From NCBI RefSeq assembly GCF_001401805.1, contig NZ_LKDW01000011.1, forward strand, positions 62,001 through 126,000: DNA of 64,000 nt, written 5' to 3'. Origin of the DNA: Pseudoalteromonas sp. P1-25. Lineage in GTDB: Bacteria > Pseudomonadota > Gammaproteobacteria > Enterobacterales > Alteromonadaceae. Positions 36,883 to 45,982 of this stretch are shown here, in pieces (positions within the stretch are counted from its first letter, which is position 1; every line of letters begins with the position of its first letter). A program made the position numbers and the translations under genes. The notes under the pieces were generated by a model. It searched no databases, was not told the origin of the DNA, and saw nothing but the letters and a program-made list of their open reading frames with translations.

Positions 36883-37719
36883 CTATTGCCTCATTCCCAG
36901 CACCCAATCAAGCCCTTGTATGGCCGTAGTAGGAAATGCGGTTGCATGGCTCGCCCCTTCAATAACAACGCTTTTTAGTTCAATATTATCACTGCTAAGT
37001 GCATTAATTTTTTGCGTTAATTGCTTTGCCCCTGCCACCATATTTTGCCCTTCACCAAAGCTTGGCGTTTCCTTTGCGCCTACCGATATATAAACCTTTG
37101 TAGGCAATTTAGGTTTATTTGCTTGAAGCGCTAAAATTGCATTGTTATTAAACCAAACTGATGGGCTGCCAATTATATAATTGTTAAATAAATCGGGCAT
37201 GGTAAATAAAATAGTGGCACCAAATAAGCCACCTAAAGAGTTACCTATATAGGTTTTTTGTGTGTTACTTGCTCTGTAATTTTTTTGTATAAACGGCAGT
37301 ACAGTATTTTTTAAAAACAGCGCATGATTTTTCGCGTTACCGGTTTGTTTTTTCCAGCTTTGAGCCTTACTTGGGGTGTAGTCTCTAATTCGGCTGTTGG
37401 CGCCTTTTGAGCCCTTTTCGTAACTAATGGCCACAATAATAGCCTGCTGCATTTTGCCACTATTCATAGGAAACCGTGTGGCGCCTGCCACAATAGGAAA
37501 CGTATACGGTGCATCGGTTAAATAAATAACCGGATATATTTTTTCAGGGTACTTTTTATATGACTTAGGAAGCTGAATAAAAACAGGGTATACCCGATTG
37601 GTCACGGGCTCAGTGAGTTCTATAACGCTGCTTCTAGGGATTTGGTAGGGGGTATTTGCGCTTAATTTAAAACACATTAAAGCGCAAAGTAACAGCAGGG
37701 ATTTTAAAACGGTATTCAT
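36883..37719 (-). CDS. Putative secreted esterase (esterase D / Fes-like)
   Basis: A 278-residue alpha/beta-hydrolase with a signal peptide (residues 1-21, ending SANT). The nucleophile elbow is GNSLGG, the family's usual GxSxGG, in a PF00756-type fold (QLPKSYKKYPEKIYPVIYLTD near the N-terminus, GASHATAFP holding the likely catalytic His). Such periplasmic enzymes include siderophore esterases, but no siderophore genes are adjacent. It resembles the larger esterase at 47,440 in its N-terminal block. Confidence 0.75.
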   Translation of the reverse strand: MNTVLKSLLLLCALMCFKLSANTPYQIPRSSVIELTEPVTNRVYPVFIQLPKSYKKYPEKIYPVIYLTDAPYTFPIVAGATRFPMNSGKMQQAIIVAISYEKGSKGANSRIRDYTPSKAQSWKKQTGNAKNHALFLKNTVLPFIQKNYRASNTQKTYIGNSLGGLFGATILFTMPDLFNNYIIGSPSVWFNNNAILALQANKPKLPTKVYISVGAKETPSFGEGQNMVAGAKQLTQKINALSSDNIELKSVVIEGASHATAFPTTAIQGLDWVLGMRQ

Positions 37720-37852
37720 TAACCTAAGCCAAGCGTAATAAACTAATATTTAATGACTACTTTAACTCACTTTTAGCTTTAGGCTATTAAAAAAACAAAG
37801 TTAAATATTAAAAGGCAGTGCTACATGTTAGCTGTTTGTAGCACTGATAGCG

Positions 37853-38269
37853 CTAAACTGCCTGATCAGATTCATCGCCTGAACACGGGCAGTTATCGTC
37901 ATTCTGTTTAAGGCATTGTTGATAATTAAACCAATGAGCTACAGCTATAAAAGCCGATCCTATTAAAGTAAGCGCTTTTTCGGCTATTTCATGCCCTAGC
38001 AATACCGCACATATCATAAAAGACAGTCCAATAATGCCGCAAGCCATATAACGTTTACGCTTGTGCTTTTTACAGCCTAAGCTCAATGCTAATAAACTGG
38101 TGGGTAATACCGCCGCAAGAATCCATAAATGAAATTGTTCACTATCTATTTGCAGTACAGCAAAGCTTGGCAATAGCGCTAAAATAACCGGGGTTGCAAA
38201 ACAATGTACTGTACACATTAACGATAACCCAATCGCCATACGATCCATAACACTTTGACTCGACTTCAT
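37853..38269 (-). CDS. MerC-domain membrane protein
   Basis: A 138-residue protein with four hydrophobic helices and the MerC-like start MAIGLSLMCTVHCFATPVIL, where the Cys and His could bind a metal, and a C-terminal NCPCSGD. A start at 38302 is possible, but AGAGGAAATA before the ATG at 38269 decides for the shorter form. It is divergent from the zinc-type TonB receptor and shares its control region, so a role in zinc transport is more likely than mercury (inference). Confidence 0.78.
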   Translation of the reverse strand: MKSSQSVMDRMAIGLSLMCTVHCFATPVILALLPSFAVLQIDSEQFHLWILAAVLPTSLLALSLGCKKHKRKRYMACGIIGLSFMICAVLLGHEIAEKALTLIGSAFIAVAHWFNYQQCLKQNDDNCPCSGDESDQAV

Positions 38270-38351
38270 TATTTCCTCTACTAAATTAGTGCCTCTACTC
38301 AAAAGCGTTACCTTTAAGGAGACATTTTAGTAACAACAGTTAATTACTATT

Positions 38352-38396
38352 GATACATTATAACATTTCTCGCATAATTGATATAATATAACATCC
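38352..38396. promoter_or_regulatory. Two Zur-like sites in a divergent control region
   Basis: TATAACATTTC (38359-38369) and TATAACATCC (38387-38396) each match half of the Zur consensus, and the second sits in an imperfect inverted repeat with GATATAATAT. They lie between the MerC-like gene and the His-rich receptor gene, so zinc-bound Zur may repress both. Confidence 0.6.
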
Positions 38397-38410
38397 AACA
38401 AGGTAGTCAA

Positions 38411-40816
38411 ATGAAACGTAGATCTCAATTAGCTGTTCTCATCGCAGCTTTATTACCAGCAAGTGTGCTGGCATCAACAATTGAAGGCGTGGTTTTAAAT
38501 AATCAAGGTAAAGCGGTTAATAATGCAACGGTAGAAGTTGAAGGCTCAGACCTTAAAGTCACCACCGACGAAAACGGTAAATTTGTACTAACCGAGTTAA
38601 ACAATGGCTTAAAAGAGCTTCATATTGTAGCCCCTGGTTATGCGCATCTTCATCGCGACATAACAATAATTGGCGATGAAAACCAGTCGGTTACGTTTAA
38701 TTTAACGCGCTCGCCTATTGAAGTTATTGATATTGAAGCAACCCCTATTCATATGTCGGCAATGGAATCTGCCTCACCTGTTAGTGTTTTATCTGGCGAA
38801 CAATTAAGGCGCCAACAAGCTGCAACCCTTGGCGACAGCCTTGAAAAACTCCCAGGCGTTAATACAAATTTTCACGGTAAAGTAGCCAGCACGCCTATTA
38901 TTCGTGGTTTGAGCGGCCCGCGTGTACTTATTACTCAAAATGGCCTTGATGTAAGTGATGTGTCGCGCGTTGGCCCCGATCACTCTGTTGCATCAGAGGC
39001 GTCTACCGCTCAACAAATTGAAGTTTTACGCGGCCCTGCAACGCTATTTTATGGCAGTGGCGCCATTGGTGGTGTGGTTAATGTGGTAGATAACCGTGTT
39101 CCAACCGACAGTACAACTCGCGGCGAGTGGAACCTAGAACATAACTCTGCTGATAACCAAAAAGTGGCCTCGTTTAATGCCACCACAGGCACAGACTCGG
39201 TGGCTTTTTACGCCGATGCGTTTTGGCGTGAAGCCGACGACTACGAGGTGCCTGTAGCTGCCGATATAGATAGTGACGGTGAAGAGCAAAGTGGCGATTA
39301 CAAAGTTGAAAACAGTTATGAAGAGTCTGACGGTTTTACTGTTGGCGCTAGCTATTTAATGGATAACGGCTTTATTGGCTTAGCAGTAGAGCAATTTAAT
39401 CGTCAATACGGTATTCCGGGCCATACGCACGGCGAGGAAGAAGAGCACAGCGACGAAGAAGAAAGCGTATTTGCTGATTTAGAGCAAACTAAAGTGCAAT
39501 TATTAGGTGAGTACAACCTAGATAATAAATGGCTAAACAAAGTAAACCTGCGCGTTGGCCACACCGACTACGAACACGCTGAAATTGAAGGTGGCGCTGT
39601 AGGCACCACATTTAAAAACGAAACAAACGAATTTCGTATAGACCTACTACATAACCAATTTAACGAGTGGAATGGCGGCATTAGCTTTCATTACAAACAA
39701 AGCGATGTTGAAGCACAAGGTGAAGAGGCCTTTACGCCGCCATCAGAAACAGAAAGCTTTGCTGTAGCACTAATGGAAGAAAGGCACTTTGGTGATTTTT
39801 TAGTGCAGCTAGGTGGGCGTATTGAGCGTGTAACCATTGAAGCAGGCGATGTATTACTAGCAAATATTGACGCTCACGCACATGATGAAGCAGAAGAAGC
39901 CGACGAGCATGATCACGACCATGAAGAAAGCGCAGAAACCACGCGCGTATTTGACGTAGAGCATGAATTTACGCCAATCAGTTTATCGGCAGGCGTAGTG
40001 TGGGATTTTACACCTAACTATAATTTAGGGCTGTCGGTATCGCGCTCTGAACGTGCGCCCTCTGCCTCTGAGTTGTTATCGTTTGGGCCACACATTGGTA
40101 CTGGCACTTACGAAGTAGGTGCACTATTTGATTTAGATGAAGACGGCCATTTGGGTTTATCTAGTCAAGCAATTGATTTGGAAACAGCCAATAATATCGA
40201 TTTAACCCTGCGTAAAACCCAAGGTGATGTTGGCTTTATTTTAAATGCCTTTTACAACCAAGTAGATAATTACTATTACCAAATAGACACCGGTTTATTC
40301 GCTGAAAGTGGCCACGACCATGGTGATGAAGAAGAAGGGGCTGACGAACACGACCATTCATCAGAACTGCCTGTTTATTTATTTAAAACAGACGATGTAA
40401 TTTTACACGGATTTGAAGCGCAAATTGCGTGGCAATTAACCGATGAATTTAAAGTAGATTTATTCTCAGATTATGTGCGTGCACGCCTTAAAGACGGCGG
40501 CGATTTACCCCGTACTCCACCGCTTCGTTTTGGCAGCGAGTTAAGCTATCAAACAGATAAACTCAGTGCGCATATTCACGTTACTCGCTATCAAAAGCAA
40601 GACCGCACAGCCCCACAAGAAACAGCCACAAACGGCTACACATTGGTTGATGCAAGCATCTCTTACGACCTTTCAGTATTAAACCAAGATATGTCTGTTT
40701 ACCTGCGTGGCAGCAACTTAACAGATACAGAAGCACGCGTGCACAGCTCGTTTGTAAAAGATATAGCACCACGTCCAGGACGTAGCTTTGCACTAGGCAT
40801 TCGCGGTTATTTTTAA
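38411..40816 (+). CDS. TonB-dependent receptor with histidine-rich loops, ZnuD-like
   Basis: An 801-residue receptor with a signal peptide (ending VLA), a carboxypeptidase-regulatory-like domain (about 22-95), a plug (about 110-235, with TPIIRGLSGPRVLITQNG and IEVLRGPATLFYGSGAIGG) and a barrel ending RGYF. Three external loops are full of His and acidic residues (about 337-352, 486-512 and 633-652). ZnuD-type zinc receptors have this feature. Zur-like sites upstream, a His-rich lipoprotein downstream and a divergent MerC-like gene support zinc import across the outer membrane. Confidence 0.85.
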   Translation: MKRRSQLAVLIAALLPASVLASTIEGVVLNNQGKAVNNATVEVEGSDLKVTTDENGKFVLTELNNGLKELHIVAPGYAHLHRDITIIGDENQSVTFNLTRSPIEVIDIEATPIHMSAMESASPVSVLSGEQLRRQQAATLGDSLEKLPGVNTNFHGKVASTPIIRGLSGPRVLITQNGLDVSDVSRVGPDHSVASEASTAQQIEVLRGPATLFYGSGAIGGVVNVVDNRVPTDSTTRGEWNLEHNSADNQKVASFNATTGTDSVAFYADAFWREADDYEVPVAADIDSDGEEQSGDYKVENSYEESDGFTVGASYLMDNGFIGLAVEQFNRQYGIPGHTHGEEEEHSDEEESVFADLEQTKVQLLGEYNLDNKWLNKVNLRVGHTDYEHAEIEGGAVGTTFKNETNEFRIDLLHNQFNEWNGGISFHYKQSDVEAQGEEAFTPPSETESFAVALMEERHFGDFLVQLGGRIERVTIEAGDVLLANIDAHAHDEAEEADEHDHDHEESAETTRVFDVEHEFTPISLSAGVVWDFTPNYNLGLSVSRSERAPSASELLSFGPHIGTGTYEVGALFDLDEDGHLGLSSQAIDLETANNIDLTLRKTQGDVGFILNAFYNQVDNYYYQIDTGLFAESGHDHGDEEEGADEHDHSSELPVYLFKTDDVILHGFEAQIAWQLTDEFKVDLFSDYVRARLKDGGDLPRTPPLRFGSELSYQTDKLSAHIHVTRYQKQDRTAPQETATNGYTLVDASISYDLSVLNQDMSVYLRGSNLTDTEARVHSSFVKDIAPRPGRSFALGIRGYF

Positions 40817-40848
40817 GCATTAAAAAATTATAATTAAAGGAAATAAAC

Positions 40849-42249
40849 ATGAAAAAACTATACAAATTAAAGCTTATTGCGCTGGCTATTAGCACTACAT
40901 TTATTACAGCCTGTGGCGATGCAGAAACCAATATTGTAGAAAAAGATCCTATTGTTGTAGAAGACGAGCACGATCATGACGATGATGATCACGACCATGA
41001 TGATGGCTACACAATTGATTCATTGGGCAGATTAGCTGTGCTTGCAGGCAACAGCAACGAAGCCCACTTTTATGATCTAGATGACAACTCACTTCTTGAA
41101 ACATTTACCCTGACGAATGATTCAAGCACGTTGTCGTCATCACCTGATTTTCGTTATGCCGTTATTGCAAGCCGCGCACAAGATTACTTAGGCTTTATTG
41201 ATGGTGGTTTATGGCGTGAAGACCACGGCGAGCATTTACACGACTACGAGCAAAGCCCAGCGGCTAGCAGTTATGAGCTAACAAGTGGCAGCCGCCCTAC
41301 TCACCTTGTAAAACACGACGGCCAATTAGCTGTTTTTTATGATGGTGATGCAGACTCAGGCACGGTTGCCTCTGTTGAAGTATTAACAGATAGCGACATA
41401 ACAAGCGCAACAGCAACGCTACCGGGTATTAGCTACGATATTAATATGCACGGCGTAGCAGAGCCCCGCGGTGAGCATTTATTATCAACACTTCGCCGTG
41501 ATGACAGCGAAAGCACATCGGTTGCTAAAGTACTGCCAGACCAAGTAGGTGTTTATCATTTTCATGATGGTGAATACGAGCTTGAACAAACCTTAGACCT
41601 TACGTGTCCTGATTTACACGGCGCGGCACAAAACCACGACTACGTGGCATTTGGCTGTAGCGATGGTGTATTATTAGCCCACCAGCACGATGATGAATAC
41701 GAAGCTGAAAAAATAGCGAATATTGCAGCCGTTGGCGATTTACGTATTGGTAGTATTTATGGCCACGAAGACAGCGAGACCTTTATTGGCGTAGCATCTG
41801 GCCATGGTGGCGGCGAAGCCGTAATTGTAACTATTAACCCAACAACAGCACAAATGGAAGAACTAGAATGGCAACTAGCCGATGGCGCAAGTGCTGTGTC
41901 GTACTCTTTTTCTGCCCATGGCGAGCACTTTTTAATATTAGACAGCTTAGGCTTTTTAAATGTATTTAGCGCACACGACCATGATGGCGAAATGCATTGG
42001 GAGCTTGAAGGCCAAGTGGATATTACCGAGCAAGACGTATTAACCATGCCAGAGGGCATGAGCTTTAGCATGACAGTGGCGCAAAATGGTCAGTTTGCTT
42101 ATGTAGCCGACCCTATTGCTCAGCACGTTGTGCAAGTACATCTTGAAGACCTAGAAATTGAAAGTGAGGTTGAGCTTACTTTTGCTCCTAGTGCAATTAC
42201 TTGGCTTGGTATTGCGCAAGAGGAAGAAGAAGGCGATCACGACCACTAA
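40849..42249 (+). CDS. His-rich beta-propeller lipoprotein, AztD-like zinc chaperone
   Basis: A 466-residue protein with a lipoprotein signal (FITAC, Cys at about 22), then a dense His/Asp run (about 43-52, DEHDHDDDDH), a beta-propeller-like body of repeated strands and a C-terminal EGDHDH. AztD zinc metallochaperones have a His-rich flexible N-terminus on a propeller, and pass zinc to ABC transport binding proteins. Here the gene is 33 bp after the zinc receptor, so it may take zinc from it. No aztABC genes are in the window. Lipidation is unusual for the family as I know it. Confidence 0.72.
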   Translation: MKKLYKLKLIALAISTTFITACGDAETNIVEKDPIVVEDEHDHDDDDHDHDDGYTIDSLGRLAVLAGNSNEAHFYDLDDNSLLETFTLTNDSSTLSSSPDFRYAVIASRAQDYLGFIDGGLWREDHGEHLHDYEQSPAASSYELTSGSRPTHLVKHDGQLAVFYDGDADSGTVASVEVLTDSDITSATATLPGISYDINMHGVAEPRGEHLLSTLRRDDSESTSVAKVLPDQVGVYHFHDGEYELEQTLDLTCPDLHGAAQNHDYVAFGCSDGVLLAHQHDDEYEAEKIANIAAVGDLRIGSIYGHEDSETFIGVASGHGGGEAVIVTINPTTAQMEELEWQLADGASAVSYSFSAHGEHFLILDSLGFLNVFSAHDHDGEMHWELEGQVDITEQDVLTMPEGMSFSMTVAQNGQFAYVADPIAQHVVQVHLEDLEIESEVELTFAPSAITWLGIAQEEEEGDHDH

Positions 42250-42279
42250 TTTCACTCTTTAAAAAAGAGTACTCCCTTG

Positions 42280-42305
42280 AAGGTTGGCGTTTTAATGCCA
42301 ACCTT
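42280..42305 (+). terminator. Rho-independent terminator after the zinc lipoprotein
   Basis: AAGGTTGGC / GCCAACCTT arms followed by a long T-run. Confidence 0.88.
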
Positions 42306-42405
42306 TTTTTATTCACATTTTGTAACAGACCTTTTATCGCAAGTGCATCGCTATTTATAACCTTATTGTTATGATGTAACAGCTATTAATATAGGATGTA
42401 ATCCC

Positions 42406-45400
42406 ATGAAAAAATTAACAACATTGGCGCTTGCCTTGGCTGCGGTTATTGCACCGAGCGTATCAGCCTATGAAACTAAAGACACTCGCTTACTACGCTT
42501 TCCTGATATTCATAACCAAAACGTGACCTTTGTTTACAGCGGCGATATTTATATTGCTAATACACAAACCGGCGAAAGCAAACGTTTAACCGACCACATT
42601 GGTTTTGAAACATTTCCTAAGTTTTCACCTGATGGTAAGCGCATTGCGTTTTCGGCTGAGTATAACGGCAGCCGCCAAGTATATGTGATCAACAGCGATG
42701 GCTCAGGCCTTAAGCAACTTACCTACTACAACGATGTTGGCCCAATGCCGCCGCGTGGTGGTTTTGATTACCGCGTTTTAGATTGGACCGCCGATGGTAA
42801 AAATGTGGTGTTTAGAGCTAACCGCACACCGTGGGGCAAACGTATGGGTCGCCCTTATATGGTTCCTGCCGACGGTGGCCTTGAGCAACCTTTAGCTATT
42901 CCAGAAACGGGCGGCGGTATGCTCTCGCCAGATGGCAGTAAGTATGTTTATACGCCCATTGACCGTGAGTTTCGTACTTGGAAACGCACCCGTGGCGGCC
43001 GTGCGCAAGACGTATGGGTTTACGATTTAGAAAAAAACATCTCAGAGCAACTGACTACTAACCGCGCAACCGATCAGCAACCTACCTGGGTTGGCGACAA
43101 TATTTATTTTGTATCTGATCGTGACTACACACTAAATCTTTACCAATACCGCAAAGGCAATGAGCCTAAAAAGCTTACCAACTTTAAAGACTTTGACGTA
43201 CTTTGGCCTTCAGCAGGCCCTAATGCGGTTGTGTATGAAAACGGCGGTTACTTATATCGCTTTGACGCAAAAACACAAAAAAGCACTAAGCTGAGCATTA
43301 ACATTGCCGGTGTGCGCCAATACGCTATGCCGTACAGCAAAAATGTGAGCGACTTTATTGACTCTATGTCGATTTCTCATGATGGCAAACGTGCTGTATT
43401 TACAGCCCGTGGCGAGCTATTTAGCGTACCCGTTAAACAAGGCCCTACGCGTAACTTATCGTACACTCAAAAAAGCCGTGAAATAGACGCAAGCTGGTCG
43501 CCAAATGGGCGTTACATTGCTTACATGAGCGATGAAAGCGGCGAGTACGAAATTTACCTAAAAGATCGCAGTAAAAATAATGCCATTAAACAACTAACTA
43601 GTAATGGCACTATTTGGCGCTTTACGCCTATTTGGTCACCCGATAGCACTAAGTTGTTGTTTGCAGATAAAAACCACACACTGTGGTGGTTAGATGCAAA
43701 ATCGGGCAAGCAACACAAAATTGATACCGGTATTTACGACGAAGACGGCATTACTCAATATACGTGGTCGCCTAATAGCCAAGATATTGTGTATGTAAAA
43801 AATAACGAAAACCGTTATGCATCGCTTTGGCACTACAACCTTAAAAAGAAAAAGGTAACGCGCCTAACAGACGAAATGAGTAATGAGCAAAACCCAACCT
43901 TTTCGCCAGATGGCCAATATCTTTACTTTAGCTCTGAGCGCGACTTTAACCTTGCGTTTAGCAGCTACGAGTTTGACTACATGTTTAACCGCGCCACCCG
44001 TATTTATGCGGCCGCTGTAAACAACAGCGTTAAACCGCTTATCGCCTTACAAAGTGACGAAACCACGATTGTAAAAGATAAAGACGATGAAAAAGAAGAC
44101 GACAAAAAAGTTAAAAACGCACTGCAAAGCAGCGACTTTATGCAGCGTGTTACCGCACTTAATGCACCCGCGGGCAATTACCGTGGCTTAACCGCAGTAA
44201 AAGGCGGCGTGCTTACACTTGCTAATGGTGGTTTACAACTTATAGGCACCGAGCACGATAGCGAGCTAGAAACCGTGGCTAAAGGTGTTAGCAGTTACAC
44301 TATATCGAGCAACAGCGAGCACCTACTTGTACATACCAGTGGCGGTTACAGCTTAATTGAGCCTAAACCAAAGCAAGACCTAGACGCCAATAAGCTCGAT
44401 TTAAGTAAAATGACGCTTAAAATTGACCCGCAAGCTGAGTGGCAGCAAATGTATGTAGAAGGCTGGCGCACCCTGCGCGACTGGTTCTACGACGAAAACC
44501 ACCACGGTCAAGATTGGGATGCTATTTTAGCTAAATACCAACCTATGGCTGATGCTATTAGCCACCGTAGCGACCTTGATTATGTACTGAGTGAAATTGC
44601 TGGCGAAATTAACTCAGGCCATATTTACGTGCAATCGGGCGATATGCCAAAAGCCGAACGTAAAAAACACGGCTTATTAGGCGCTAAGCTTGCAAGCGAT
44701 CCATCGGGTTATGTAAAAATAGAGAAAATCTTCAAAGGTGAAAACTGGCATGACGATTTCCGTTCACCACTGGGGACTACAGGCGTAAAAGCACATAACG
44801 GCGATTACATAATTGCGGTAAACGGCCGCTCGGTTAAAGACGTTGCTAACTTTTACGAACTCCTTGAAAACACCCAAGGCGAGCAAGTAGAGCTGGTGCT
44901 AAACAGCAAGCCGCGTAGCAAAGGCGCATGGCAAGTAACTGTAAAACCAGTAGCCAGTGAGCAAGGTTTACGTTATTTAGAGTGGGTTAACTCGCGTGCA
45001 GCCTACGTTAATAAGTTATCAAATGGGCGCATTGGCTACGTACACCTGCCAAATACAGCATATGAAGGTAACCGCGCCATGTTTAAAAACTACATGCCGC
45101 AAACCACTAAAGACGCCATGATTATTGATGACCGATACAACGGTGGTGGCTTTATTCCTGAGCACATGATCACTTGGCTTGCACGTAAACCACTTAACTA
45201 CTGGAAACGTCGAGGCACCGAGCCCACTAAAACGCCACAGTTTGCACACGACGGCCCAAAAGCCATGCTAATAAACGGCTATTCAAGTTCAGGCGGTGAT
45301 GCAATTCCTTACTACTTCCGCCAAGCGGGGTTAGGTAAGCTAATTGGTACGCGTACGTGGGGTGGCTTAATTGGTATTTCTGGTAACCCTAGCCTTGTAG

Positions 45401-45627
45401 ATGGCGGGCAAGTCATTGCGGCTACTTTCCGTATTTTAGATACCCAAGGTAACTGGATTATAGAAAACGAAGGCGTTGCACCTGATATTAAAGTAATTGA
45501 CCGCCCAGAACTCATTTACAAAGGCCAAGATCCATCTATAGAACGTGCTGTACAGGAGTTATTAAAGGAGCTTAAAGCAAACCCTAAGCAACCTTTAGTG
45601 GTGCCACCAGCACCGTCTAAATTTTAA
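42406..45627 (+). CDS. Tricorn-like S41 protease
   Basis: A 1073-residue secreted protease with a signal peptide (residues 1-21, ending VSA). Two beta-propellers (about 30-320 and 330-680; FSPDGKRIAFSAEY, WSPNGRYIAYMSDE) precede a core domain (about 690-760), a PDZ domain (about 770-860) and the S41 serine peptidase domain. The catalytic serine is in NGYSSSGGDA and the preceding region has DDRYNGGGFIPE. The family degrades peptides to small fragments; a signal peptide places this one in the periplasm. It stands alone between terminators. Confidence 0.88.
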   Translation: MKKLTTLALALAAVIAPSVSAYETKDTRLLRFPDIHNQNVTFVYSGDIYIANTQTGESKRLTDHIGFETFPKFSPDGKRIAFSAEYNGSRQVYVINSDGSGLKQLTYYNDVGPMPPRGGFDYRVLDWTADGKNVVFRANRTPWGKRMGRPYMVPADGGLEQPLAIPETGGGMLSPDGSKYVYTPIDREFRTWKRTRGGRAQDVWVYDLEKNISEQLTTNRATDQQPTWVGDNIYFVSDRDYTLNLYQYRKGNEPKKLTNFKDFDVLWPSAGPNAVVYENGGYLYRFDAKTQKSTKLSINIAGVRQYAMPYSKNVSDFIDSMSISHDGKRAVFTARGELFSVPVKQGPTRNLSYTQKSREIDASWSPNGRYIAYMSDESGEYEIYLKDRSKNNAIKQLTSNGTIWRFTPIWSPDSTKLLFADKNHTLWWLDAKSGKQHKIDTGIYDEDGITQYTWSPNSQDIVYVKNNENRYASLWHYNLKKKKVTRLTDEMSNEQNPTFSPDGQYLYFSSERDFNLAFSSYEFDYMFNRATRIYAAAVNNSVKPLIALQSDETTIVKDKDDEKEDDKKVKNALQSSDFMQRVTALNAPAGNYRGLTAVKGGVLTLANGGLQLIGTEHDSELETVAKGVSSYTISSNSEHLLVHTSGGYSLIEPKPKQDLDANKLDLSKMTLKIDPQAEWQQMYVEGWRTLRDWFYDENHHGQDWDAILAKYQPMADAISHRSDLDYVLSEIAGEINSGHIYVQSGDMPKAERKKHGLLGAKLASDPSGYVKIEKIFKGENWHDDFRSPLGTTGVKAHNGDYIIAVNGRSVKDVANFYELLENTQGEQVELVLNSKPRSKGAWQVTVKPVASEQGLRYLEWVNSRAAYVNKLSNGRIGYVHLPNTAYEGNRAMFKNYMPQTTKDAMIIDDRYNGGGFIPEHMITWLARKPLNYWKRRGTEPTKTPQFAHDGPKAMLINGYSSSGGDAIPYYFRQAGLGKLIGTRTWGGLIGISGNPSLVDGGQVIAATFRILDTQGNWIIENEGVAPDIKVIDRPELIYKGQDPSIERAVQELLKELKANPKQPLVVPPAPSKF

Positions 45628-45649
45628 TTTTCTGTATAGCTAAATAAGC

Positions 45650-45915
45650 TAGGGCGTGTTGATCTTTGATGGTTGAATTTGCAGCAGCATGTTTGGTTTT
45701 TAGGCAAGGCAGAGCCTATGTAGTGTGGTTATTCCCCATAAATAGGCGATAACGCAGCATAAATGCCAAACATGCGCTGCCCTCTGGGTTCTTTCTAGGG
45801 ACGATTGACTCTTTGTTGCTCGGTTTTTACTTAGCCCAAGGTTACAAACCTCGCGCCGCGATTTAATCGCCCCTAGATTGAACAAATTTCAATCCGCAAA
45901 GGTCAACACGCCCTA
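45650..45915 (-). mobile_element. MITE with TA flanks, copy 2 (inverted)
   Basis: The reverse complement of copy 1 with the same 11-bp inverted ends and TA borders. It is 262 bp between the TAs; the 47-bp internal segment of copy 1 is absent. The tricorn-like gene ends 22 bp before it. Confidence 0.85.
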
Positions 45916-45919
45916 ATAA

Positions 45920-45943
45920 AAACCCTGCAAATTTGCAGGGTTT
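45920..45943. terminator. Bidirectional terminator between convergent genes
   Basis: A 24-bp perfect palindrome with arms AAACCCTGCAAA / TTTGCAGGGTTT, with A-run and T-run on the outer sides, between the tricorn-like gene and the convergent helicase gene. Confidence 0.85.
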
Positions 45944-45982
45944 TTTAATAATTCAGGTTTAATGACTTACATGTATTAAGGC

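Noticed and set aside
37853-38269. Mercury resistance (merC of a mer operon)
   Set aside because: No merR, merT, merP or merA is nearby, and the shared control region carries Zur-like, not MerR-type, sites.
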